Positions 26,932-37,897 of a stretch of DNA of 64,000 nt are shown here, one piece after another. The translations under genes and the position numbers were made by a program. Source of the DNA: Epinephelus fuscoguttatus. Taxonomy: Eukaryota > Chordata > Actinopteri > Perciformes > Serranidae. Under the pieces are notes generated by a model. That model was not told where the DNA came from and ran no database searches. It saw only the letters and a list, made by a program, of their open reading frames with translations. The stretch spans positions 30,496,856 through 30,560,855 of the forward strand of contig NC_064760.1 in the NCBI RefSeq assembly GCF_011397635.1. Reading direction: 5' to 3'. The first letter of the stretch is position 1; each line of letters starts with the position of its first letter.

Positions 26932-29900
26932 ATATTTACACACCAAAGGTTTTTCCTTAAAGCAGCTACACTACACCTACAACACTATCCTTCACACTGG
27001 CGCAAGCTAGTCAGAGTCACACCATATAGGACAGGGGAGCAGTTGACGAAGATATGCAGCATCTTTGATTACCGAAAGACAAAATCAATTTCTTCTGCTC
27101 CAGAAGTGAGACACTGTTGCAGCCACCACTGTTTGTATTTCTGCTATGTCTCCTGGCTAAAACCACACCTGCACAGGCGGTAAGCCTCTCATGTTTCTGA
27201 AAACAGGATGGTGTTCACGTGCTCAAATACATAAACGGGATACTCAAAAAAAATCCAATCATAAATGTCCATGTAAACATACTCATTAATTGCCTTATTT
27301 AGACCTGTGCTTTTCCTGCTGTGACATGTTAAAATGTCCTCTGTGAAAAATGACTACAGAGTTAATAAAACACAGACACTTTGACTTGTACTGGCTGGTA
27401 TTGAAGTACCAGCCAACATTTACATAGTGAAGAGTTATCCAAAAAATGTATTTGAATAAATAAATGCACAATAATTATCACATATACATGCCATTCTTCA
27501 AAGCCAATGACTGGGCTCGAGATAGTCTTCAACTACAAAGTGGTTAAACTTTAAGCGACTGCAGCACACACCATTCATTTTACCTCGCAGATGCTGCAAT
27601 AAATAGTAGAGCTGAAGATACATACTGAGCACCTGCAATAATGCTCCTATTTATCTTGATGAGTGGGACACACAGCCCACCCTTCTGCTTTTTGTCATCT
27701 GTGCACTCATAACCTCCATTGCCATAGTGGAAGCTCAACGGGAAACTGGTTATCTTGAATATTAAGTGACATAGTCAATTAAACATACCTGTTAGTTCAG
27801 GAGACTGAATGTACAGTCGGCCTCATGTAATTATGGAATTCACAATACCATGTTTTGATTTTTTTGTCAGTTGAACCCAAAATCATTCTCATTTCAACAT
27901 ATCTGAACTACAAAATGTTTTAGGGTGTATCGTTTTTCCTTTGTTCAGTATCTGCTCCCCATTACGCTTCGTCGTTGCACATAATGTACTCTTTGCATAG
28001 GGGCCTACCTTTTCCTTCTCATTTGTTGCTGTGCTGGTGGGTCTTTGGGAGAAGAAGAAAACATCTCTACCAACAGAGTCCGACTCAGCGCCAGCACCTG
28101 ACAACAAAACATAAATGCGACAGTTTTAGTTTTCCCACAACATGCAGAACTAGTTCATTGCTTAGGTGAGTTTTGCCAATTTGAATAAAGCAGGTCTGTG
28201 TTTGACATTTTACTGTCTTGATAGCTACACAAGATAATTTAAACCACAATCATCCAGTTTTAAGATTCTGACCTTTGGAAGGCGATCTGAAAAAGGTTTG
28301 TGATAATAAAGTAACAGACCTACGTCTGTGTGGTTAACTTGAGGTGAAACAGATGTTAACTCCGGGGGTGGACACAATAACACTTTAATGAAAACCATTA
28401 AATACAATCCTGAGCACAACATCACAAACAAAAAAAGGCATTCAGCTGAATCAAAACTAATGACAAAATCTAAAACAAAAATGTGAATGTTATCATATAT
28501 AATGTTTTACAAAAGTACAACCCCAAATCTAAAAAGCTGGGACGCTGTGTAAAACGTAAATAAAAACACAATGATTTGCAAATCCTTTTTGACCTATATT
28601 CAGTTAAACACAGTACAAAGACAATATATTTAATGTTTTTAAAATACACACTCATTCTGAATTTGATGCCTGCAAAACGTTCCAGAAAAGTTGAGACAGG
28701 GCCAGGGGCATGCTTACCACTGCTACATCACCTTTTATTTTAACAACAGTGTGTTTGGGAACTAAGGACACTAATTGCTGAAGTTTTAAAAAGTAAAATT
28801 CTTTGTCTGTTCTTACTTGAGCTACAACTTTAGTTGCTCAACAGTCCGGGGTTTCCGTTGTTATATTTTGCACTTCATAATGTGCCACACATTTAATGGG
28901 AGACAGGTCTGGACTGCAGGGGGCCAGTCTAGTCCCCACACTCTGCTACTATGAAACCACGCTGTTGTAACATGCATTGTCTTAAGAAGAAAAAAGACGT
29001 CATCGGGATGGCAGCATATGTTGCGGCAAAACCTGTATGTATCTTTCAGCATTCATGGATCCCTCACAGATGTGTCAGTTAACCACAATGCCTTGGGCAC
29101 AAACACACCCCCATACCATCCCAGATGCTGGCTTTGAACTTTGCACTTGTAACAATCTGGATGGTCCTTTTCCTCTTTAGCCCAAAGGACACGACATCTA
29201 TGATTTCCAAAAACAATCTGAAATGTGGACTCGTCAGACCACAGCACACTTTTCCACTTTCTGTCAGTCCATCTCAGATCAGCTCAGGCCCAGAGAAGGC
29301 AGTGACATTTCTGTTGTTGATATTTGGACTTCAATTCACATGATAGTCTTAACTTGCATGTGTAGATGCAGCAATGAACTGTGTTTACTGACAGTGGGTT
29401 TCCAAAGTGTTGCCAAGCCCATGTCGTACTATCCTTTATATTATCATGTCATTTTTTTTATTGCAGTGCCACGTGAGGGTCAAAAGTCACGGGCAATTAA
29501 TAATGATTCTCAGGCTTGCCCCTTGCGTACAGAGACTTCTCTGGATTCTCTGAATATTTTGATGATATTATGAATTGTAGTCTCAACTTTTCTGTAATTG
29601 TAGTTTATTGCAGGAATACTGTACTTAACTGTAGTGGTTTCCAGCCTTTTAAGCTTGTACCCTTTCTAGTCGTGATCAAGATTACGCCCCAAAGCTATGG
29701 AACGCACTACCTATAAATATCAGGGAGGTCAGCTCAATAAATATTTTTAAAAGAAAGCTAAAAACGTATCTGTTCACTTTAGCCTTTAACTAGCTCTGAT
29801 ACAGGTCTGAAACTAATTGTTTTCATGCTTTTAGTTTTTATTTACACTTCACGCTGCTGCAACTCTTTTAAAATCTTACTTGATTTTCTGATTTATTGTT

Positions 29901-30232
29901 TTAAAACTATGATTTTATGAATCACTTAATCCATGTTTTAAACTGTTTGGAATGTCCTTTTATATTGAATAGCCTTGTCTGTATATGTCTATTTTCATGT
30001 GAAGCACTCAGTGCTTATACTGCCCTTATTGTAAAGCACTTTGTGCTGCAGTTCTTGTATGAAAGGTGCTATATAAATAAAGTTTATTGTTTCTTATGTT
30101 ATTATCATTATTATTATTATTATTATCAAGATTAGTTATGAGCAGTCTCACCAAAGTATGATCTCCATTTGAGTTTGTTTTATTTGACTGACTTTTAGTG
30201 GCCTACAGATGTGAAAATAGTCAGTATTTCAC

Positions 30233-30268
<36 letters not shown>

Positions 30269-30923
30269 TGTCAAATTTTGTGTGTGTGTGTGTGTGCGTG
30301 TGTTTATTTATTTTTACAAAGCCCATGTACACTGACCAACACTAGCCAAAAGGCTAGTTAGTTGTAACACATCAGATTTTTTAATAGCCTCGAGTTTAGG
30401 AACCACTGCTGTAACATAACCATATATTGTGCATCTTTAATTGTGTCCACCCAAGATATGCTAGTACTCATTTTGCTGGGTTCACTCACACAGACTGTAC
30501 AGTAACTGGTTAACTATGGTACACAGGCAAAAAATGACTGCTAGCTAGCACTGACCCACAGCTAGCCTAACTTGCTAACTTGAGCTAACCACTTTTAGCT
30601 AACATTGGTATATGGGTATAACCGTTACCTCTGCTGCTCACAGTCGCCTTGGTTTTATTTGCAGTGGCCTCTGCCGTCCACCTTCTCTCTGTTGTCTCCT
30701 CCTCTGTCGCCTTCTTGGACAATGTGCTGTTGTCGAGTTTTGGAAATTTGACTTTCAAAACGAACCGAGTTTTTTGGCCTCTAACGTTAACTTTACCCCG
30801 CTTGTTCCCGCGCTTGTCCCGCGGAGAGGGGGGCTCAGTCTCGTTTATGGTCCGGTCTGATACATGTCTTTGACTGGAGCCCTGCTGTGAGCCAAAGTGG
30901 GGCACATTCACGGTCCTAACCAT
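26176..30923 (-). CDS. Small basic protein, C5orf47-like; three-exon model
   Basis: The modelled CDS joins exon 1 (30923-30629), exon 2 (28097-28009) and exon 3 (26268-26176), total 158 aa. Phases agree: AGAG|GTAACG to TTGTCAG|GT (split Gly), and GAAAAG|GTAGGC to AAATAG|GCC (phase 0). The start ATG has a strong context (AAAATGG). Exon 1 encodes a Lys/Arg-rich, probably disordered segment (MVRTVNVPHFGSQQGS... FVLKVKFPKL). Exon 3 encodes a short helix ending RTISKMLEENQLIRERL. The M-L-E-E-N motif recalls, from memory, the C-terminus of vertebrate C5orf47, which lies next to CPEB4 in human, so context supports orthology. Function is unknown. No transmembrane segment or signal peptide is visible. 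The exon 3 acceptor is the weakest point; another AG 13 nt further downstream would break the frame unless an extra exon exists. Confidence 0.58.
26536..27284. mobile_element. DNA transposon remnant with terminal inverted repeats
   Basis: The left end GAGTTTGTTTACATAGACAT is matched by the reverse complement of the right end, GAGTATGTTTACATGGACAT (about 17 of 20 identical). Internally, GGGATA...GTGTTTACATGAGCAC is echoed in inverted form near 27210-27240. It contains a (CA)n tract and no transposase. It lies in the second intron of the C5orf47-like gene. Confidence 0.6.
26898..26930. repeat. (CA)n microsatellite
   Basis: CA dinucleotide tract of about 16 units within the transposon at 26536-27284. 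Confidence 0.9.
28517..29610 (-). mobile_element. Degenerate Tc1-like DNA transposon, in an intron
   Basis: The left end is TACAACCCCAAATCTAAAAA, next to GCTGGGACGCTGTGTAAAA. The right end TCTCAACTTTTCTGTAATTG resembles its inverted complement. The inside holds a minus-strand transposase relic containing LWSDESTFQIVFGNHRCRVL and EEKDHPDCYK, like Tc1/mariner W-S-D-E-S motifs, with frame breaks. The family is widespread in fish. It lies in intron 1 of the C5orf47-like gene. The superfamily assignment is from memory. Confidence 0.6.
29665..30130 (+). mobile_element. 5'-truncated LINE (L2/CR1-like) 3' end
   Basis: Positions 29686-29793 encode APKLWNALPINIREVSS then INIFKRKLKTYLF and TLAFN-stop, the typical C-terminus of L2-clade reverse transcriptase ORFs. 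A 3' UTR follows with GAAAGGTGCTATATAAATAAAG and an (ATT)n tail at about 30107-30126. Only the 3' end is present, as expected from incomplete target-primed reverse transcription. It lies in intron 1 of the C5orf47-like gene. Confidence 0.8.
30233..30303. repeat. (GATA)n and (TG)n microsatellites
   Basis: GATA repeats run from 30233 to 30268, followed after a short spacer by a TG run at about 30280-30303. Confidence 0.95.
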
Positions 30924-31780
30924 TTTTATTCTAAGTAAACTCTACTTTAGAGACTGACGAATGAAAGGTATGTTTCTACCTGGGCTGAATTTTTCCTTTC
31001 TGTTGTCCTAAATTGTGCCTGTCCCGCTCTCAGCCAGCAGGTGGCAGTGTTATCCCGATCCCTTGGCTTCCGGCAAGCGGTTCGCGTCTTTCAGTCTATG
31101 AAAAAAAAAAAAAAAGTCAAATTTCTGTAGGCCTAACTTAATTTAAAATCAAGTTTATTTAAATTTCACTTTTAATTAACGTCTAGATTATTAGCAAAGT
31201 GAACTTTAGGTTTTAAAAACAGAAGTGATATCCTGCTGTACTACATTATACATTATTGCTACTGCCGATACATTCATGTGCAATTAGCATTTCAGGCTAA
31301 AGGTGGTTCTAATTTTAACATTTTTTTTATACTGTAGCTTAATCTGTAAACAATGCATCACATTTTACAGCTCATCAGGAGTTTAGTATGTCAATTTAAA
31401 AAAAAAAAAAATCAGCTATTGAATTATATTTTTGTATTAAAATTAGAAAATCTCATGACATTTTGTTGCCTATGTGCCTGTGTGTATACTTGTGTAATTT
31501 AAGACTAGAAAAGGTTTGTTAGGGCAAAGACAGGGGATTTGGGTGAGCTAAATAGGCCTATCACTCACCAAGGTCTGAAATAAGCCTCAGTCTATAAATA
31601 CCTCTGACCTGATTCAACTCAGCCCACCAGATGTGCCAAAAAATTGCTGTGGCATAACAACGGCATCAGGTGTAAGACTCACATTTAGAGGTAAAAAACC
31701 TTCACAGGGCAAATCAATTAAGAGGGGCCTCTCCAAAAACACTCAAATAAAGGAAAAACCAACACTGGGCGTGTAATTCT
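30924..31780. other. Intergenic stretch between cpeb4 3' end and the C5orf47-like gene
   Basis: It contains the probable promoter of the minus-strand gene that starts at 30923. No TATA box is obvious. Poly(A)/poly(T) runs occur at 31100 and 31400. No ORF of interest. Confidence 0.5.
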
Positions 31781-31793
31781 TCCTCACAGCTGT

Positions 31794-31799
31794 TTTATT
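31794..31799 (-). terminator. Candidate distal poly(A) signal of cpeb4
   Basis: Minus-strand AATAAA followed by no further AU-rich 3' UTR-like sequence before the next gene. Other hexamers occur closer to the stop codon (for example near 33737), so alternative 3' ends are likely. Confidence 0.35.
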
Positions 31800-34557
31800 C
31801 GTTCAACAACTCACATTACAAATACTTCAAATGTATGCATACAGTTACAAACAGTTGGCAGCAAATGAATATATGACATTAGATCTTTGTTTTACTTCAA
31901 TTCTACAAACCAACTATAAAAACTGACGTCTGTATTGTAGCGTAAATTAATCAGGAAGAAAATATAAAAATTGGAACTTACGTATAAATGTGAAATGACT
32001 TAATAAAAATCAAAATGATATCAGGTAAAAAAAAAAAAAAAAAAAAGTTAATAAATATAACCTTCCCAGCATACAATTAAAAACTATTGAAATTTTGCAA
32101 TCAAGTAATACTAACAGACATAATCAATATTCTTTTCATCTGAAAATGTGGAGCACAATACAGCAATTAGAAAAACTAGACACATCAACGAGTTTAACAC
32201 ATCACCCCAAAAAATATAACAAAAATCTGATCAAAATGATAGTTATACATTTCAATTGAAAATATAGCAAATGCTAAATACATTATCGACCTAGTATATA
32301 CAATGTTTTCAATCACAGTAGCATGGTTGTAGCAAAATAAGTAAATAAGCACAAAACTAATGTTTAAAAATAAATTCAGGTATAAATTAGTTTTTTTTTT
32401 TCTTGCAGACATCAGCATGAACAATAGGAAACAAATAATGTGTAAATGACTGCATGGTTTATATGGATTAAATGACTTACACTGCGGAGACTTGTTTCTG
32501 GAAAGAATAAGTATTGCACATAATGGCTCAAAGTTAACTTGCAACATTAAATCACATTCAGGTTATGTCCCAAAGCATGCCACATCACAAAGGGGGTCAA
32601 GTGATCAAGTCTCCTCACCTATGTCCTACTGAGTGTCCTCTACATTACAAAACGCATCCAAAGTGTTGTCACTGTGTAGATTGCATAAACATCATGTCTG
32701 TGTAAGGAAGGCAGACTCCATCATGTAAAGAGAGGCTACAAGAGAGGTGATCTCAAAGAGATAAGGAAAAGAAAGTTAAAAAGGAAAAAGGAGATCTAGT
32801 GCATTACATTAGGTCCTGCATTAACACTAGCCATGTTATTTCTGTATTACATTATGCATGCCAAGAATAAGTAGAACTTACAGGCAGTCCCAGAAAGAAG
32901 ATCTAAATATTCAAACAGCTGATATCCACTCCGGTGATAGAAGGGAAGATTTCACATTGACCAAAGCCAAAACATTTACCCTATTGATAACCTTAATGAC
33001 TACACCTAGGAGCGAAATATCAGAATATATTTTCAAGACTATCAAAATCAGTTTAGAAAGGTCTTGTCATGCCTTAGGATCCTGTAATTATGTTTATTAG
33101 GACAGAGGAGAATCCATATATGACTGGCTAATGAAAGCCTCTTTTTTTTTTTAATTTATCTACAGAATCACACCAATGCACCAGACAATTTTCAGATTTA
33201 CCAGCACTTAAATATATAAAAGCTAATTGAAAATTATATTAATATCATTCATTTTCTTTTTTAAATTAAGTTTACCATAAATGCAGATCTCTTAGTAACA
33301 AAGGTACAAAATTATTTTTCACCAAGTGAAAAAAATGAGGTATTGCAAAAGGAGTTCTCCCATCTGTGAAAAATGTGCCTAAAATGACTATTGAAAAAAA
33401 TATTTAGAAAAGTAGTGCATAATAAATGTATATATGTTCATGACAAAATAATCAGCTATAAAACACTGTACAAAAATCAGCAGGCCATGTATAAAATAAT
33501 ATCTTTATCTCTGTGACAGCAAATTCTAGCTACTACCATATCCAACCACAACACTTGTGATAGAAGCTCCAGTCATGGTAGAGCGTGCAGTGGTACACCA
33601 TGAGGACAGCTCAGGGAGACTGGACTGTGCATTCCCATTAGTTTGTACTACATTAGCATGTTAGCTTCCAGTGCTAATATCCCTGACAATATAAAGTGAG
33701 CAAATACTACTGCCAATACCTGAGCCCTGAGGGCTGTGTCTTTATTCGCCGACACCCACAAACCGAAACTCCAGACAACTCCAGCCTTTCCTCTGCCGAA
33801 TGACAGGAGGACACAACATTATCCTGAAAACCCTCAGATCAACATCTGCTTTTGATGATGCGTTTTAGGCCAATCTTTGGTTTGCCCTTTCTGGTTACAA
33901 AGTGTCGACTTTTAAACCAAAACCTAAAAACTCATGCCAGCAATCGAAACACGTGTGCCAGACTGAGGGGAGATTTTGTTTTGTGACGTGGCCAGATGCT
34001 GTACACGTGAGCTTCTTAGAAAAACTCAATCGTCTGACCGTCGGAAACGGCGTTCCTCCTCTGTTCAACCCAACCATTTGCACTCAACCTTTGGTAAATG
34101 GTACAGTTGTTCTCTAATCCTGCAAGCAAAAAGTAAGAAAATGCACCCTTCTTAAACTCAACTTCCATAGTTAGTATACTGATTTAGGTATGATGAACCT
34201 CACTTAAATTTTATGTTACTCTTGACAACAAATGTAAGCAGCTTTGCCAGCTAACACGAAAAGAAAAGTACAGTCAAGTCAGAAAACATCTAAATCCAAA
34301 TCTAATGCATCCATATGCTCATGCACACTTAAAGTCAAAACATAAATGGGATTTCACTCTCTTCTTAGCATTTACTTCTTTTAGAAGGCCCAATTAAAAT
34401 GAAATAAAATAAAAAATAAATTAAGATTTTTTTTTTTAAACTTAAAAAGAAAAGTGCATTTATTTTTCATGTCATTGCCCGTACCCCTTCCCTTACTACC
34501 CCCTGTCTTTCAATCCCTCCCCGATCCTGCATCCTCTCCCTCCCTTGCCCTCTCGCC
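31794..34557 (-). other. cpeb4: Probable 3' UTR of cpeb4
   Basis: This is the minus-strand sequence from the cpeb4 stop codon to AATAAA at 31794-31799. It starts purine-rich, then becomes strongly AU-rich and has no coding frame. Human CPEB4 also has a multi-kilobase 3' UTR. Several UUUUAU motifs (cytoplasmic polyadenylation element consensus) read on the minus strand at 31964-31969, 32003-32008, 33216-33221, 33458-33463 and 33491-33496. A poly(U) run lies near 32023-32046. The end point is inferred. Confidence 0.5.
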
Positions 34558-37500
34558 TCAGTTCCAGCGGAAGGAGATGTGTCGTGGTCGATCCCCTCCC
34601 TCCTTCACCAGCGGCTTGTGGAACTCACGGCCGGCCCGGGAGTGGATGGCCGCCCAGCAGTATTCGCAGTAGTACTGCAGACAGGTCACGTTGGCGCAGA
34701 AGAAAGGAGCAAACTTCCCCCCGCAGCGGGTGCCCTGGCACTCATCACACAGCTGGTCGTCCAGAACATATGGCTTCACTTCCACCTGTAAAAGAAAAAG
34801 AAAATGGATGACAGGAGAAAAACTGTGTTAAAATGGAGGTTGAGAAAAATGTGAAATGCGTGCACAGCAGCATGTTGGATAGGTTTAAATTAATATTTCA
34901 TGAACATCCACTCTTCATTTTTTAAGACCTGAATGGGAAGCCGCTAACATCTGATGGACTCACCCGTTTATCAATCTCCCCATGCTGCAGTTGAACGAAT
35001 CGGGCACTAATGGCTGCAATGTAGCTTTGCTGATTGGAGAAGGCTACTCGCCCCGCCCCTTTTGGATACTTGAGTTCGGGGTCTGTGTCAATCCCAGCAT
35101 AACAGACTCCACCATACAGACGGTCCATGATCATGGCGAGCTCCACTGGAAGAGCAGTGCAGCACAATGTATGTTAATGGGATCTAACTGACTCCTGAGA
35201 CTGCAATACATTTAGAGGAGTCACCGCATACACTCACCTGCACGAAGGGGACGAGGGACACCTCCTACAAAGATAGTTTTCCTCGGGTCTAATGGCTGAG
35301 AGCCGTCCATTACAAAGTCACTGTCATTTAGGTTCCAGGGCCGGATCTGAACCTACGAAGGCCAAAATGAGAAAAGCATTCATTTCCTCTCAGTCAGGCT
35401 CTACTACTTTGTGAGCAAGATACAGTTTGGATTGTGAAAATGAAAGCGGCTTGCTGCTCATGTAATATGGATTAACACATTTCTTTGGTTCAGTCTGACT
35501 GCCACTGCAGCACGCTGCTGCTGGTGGTGGCTGTGGATTTTTACAGGAAGCAATGAAGGTGGAATACAGCAGGTGCTCCAACTGGGGAGGTCACTGTTGT
35601 TACATTTTCCCCACCTTTTGTGCTGTGGGGCAGAATACTGCAACATATACGTAAATGTACATTATATAACTGAACAAATAAACTAACAAACAAACATTAC
35701 AGTCAAAATTAGCCTTCGATCGATCATGATTAGCACTTGGCTACCAGTCTTGTCTGGGTCCAGACCTTTGAATCCGCCCTCGCCACCAACTTCACTGATT
35801 CGTCTGGCATCATGACACGTAACAGCTGTCTCTCAGTTGGCAATCCATCGATCCAATGAGCACCATGGGGGGACTAACGCTGATATGAGGTGGTACACAG
35901 GAACCAATGACAAGATAGACACTGCTATCAGTGTCCTCTCAATATCGCACAACATCATAGTTTGTCTTACTTTGCTCTGATTCACTCGTAACGCACATGC
36001 AGAACCAGTATTTTGGCAAGGTAACGCCTCAGTGCAGACTTAAAATTAAATTAGATTCAGGGGGACACGTTAGTCTCTCGTGATCGGTTAGGGAAAAATG
36101 AACCCCTTTCCCTCATGGCAACCAGTAAGAGTGGATGTAATGTCAGACTGAAGATGGAAACTGAGTGTTAGAAGCGGACAATTCTGTTCAAGATGCAGCA
36201 GCCATCAGTCGATTTTTCGCTAAAATTCTGCACTTTAAATGCGCAGTGAACTAAACCTATACATCAAATGAATTACTACGAAGTCCACATTTGGACACAC
36301 ACACAAAATAAATAAAGCTGTACTGAACCTCCCAGTTTTCTGAGATAAAATGACCAGACACACTAAAAAAAGAAAGCTTGTGCAAGTCTATGATTTTAAC
36401 ATTTGTGTTAGTTTTGTACTCTCTGGGCAAGATGGATAAAAAGCATGTAGCAGCAAAACAAGATGACACACTCACAGGCTTGTCTTTGATGGTGGGACTA
36501 GAGACACACAGGTAAAGCTTGCCATCCTCCTGAATGCAGGCATCAATCAGGGCCTGAACAGAGCTCTCATCTTGAAACAGTAGGAATGCATATCCTGGAA
36601 AGGTTGGACAAACGGAACAATGAGTGTGCACAACTAGCTAATACCCATCATCACAGAGCTGTAGAGTGAACACGCTGGCAGAAATATAATGTCCAGCTGG
36701 TTAGACTTACCTTTTGGTGGGAAATAGGACTTGCTCTCTGCCTTGTGAGGCCAGTCAACAAACAGGTGACCAAATCGGCGGAAACTGGCAGTAATTTCAT
36801 CTGAAAAAGGAAACTCAAATCAGTCTGCATTCGTATTTTGCCGTGCCCATTACAAATTTTGCGATATTAATCAACTCCCGCCATATAGAAATTATCGATA
36901 AAAAAAGAAGAAAGTTGAAAATTACGGGTTTGCTAAAGCTTTTGATCTCCAACATGCAGATGAAAAGCATCTTCTGTGACAGTAACGTGTCTTTACCTTC
37001 ATCTATGTCTGGGGGCAGCCCTCCAACAAACACTTTGCGCGAATATCGCTCCACACGTTCACCATTGAGGTGTGGGAAACAGTGGGCTGAACCTAGGCCA
37101 GCAAGCCCCTGGTCACCAGACTCATCTTCTCCGAAGGAGCGCTCATCCTCCATGGGAAACAGAGACGAGTGACCTAGCAGGGAGATCGATTTGGATTACA
37201 TAAACGGGTTCACCAACAGTGAGGTTGAACCAAGATTCTTATTGTTTTGAAAAAATATTAATGATATTATAATGAGCAGGGGATTTGATTAGATGTAAAT
37301 TAACAAAATAACATCAAAGAATACATACAAAAGCAGCCATGATTGCCATTTTTGATGACACAGTAAAAGCATGAGTATTAACACTACAAGGTCTCAGCAG
37401 GCAACATGGGAAGCCATTTACACCCTACAGAAAAAAGGGGATTTAAACCCTGACAATATTCAAGGCACAATAATCAGTGACACTTAACAGCCAAGCAGAC

Positions 37501-37823
37501 AAACACAGAAGGAAAACCACAAAGTCATTATCTCAGGGCTCATCACTGTTCTCTAAAAATCACATGGAAGAAATCAAGACACATTCACAATCTTTACCTC
37601 GTCTTCTGCCATAACTTCTTGCTGCATGTAAAACAACACAAAACACTCTTGAAATGGCTTTTGAAAAAGGTGCAGAGTCAAAAACAGCAAGTAAAACACT
37701 GCCAGGGCTTGAAATTAATTTGTTGGATCACCAGCTAAAATGGCTTCTGTATTTTGAAGTATCAGCCACTCTGAAAAATACACCAGTGTCCATGAACTGC
37801 ATTTAATTGAGAGCAATACATAG

Positions 37824-37897
<74 letters not shown>

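Noticed and set aside
27584..27593. Possible 10-nt microexon of the C5orf47-like gene (TTGCAG|CATCTGCGAG|GTAAAA, minus strand)
   Set aside because: Its phase would permit joining exon 2 to the alternative exon 3 acceptor, but a 10-nt exon is implausible when the AAATAG acceptor already gives a continuous frame. RNA-seq could decide.
30612..30873. Plus-strand frames of 74-82 codons
   Set aside because: Antisense shadows of exon 1 of the minus-strand C5orf47-like gene, which has the better start context and splice donor.
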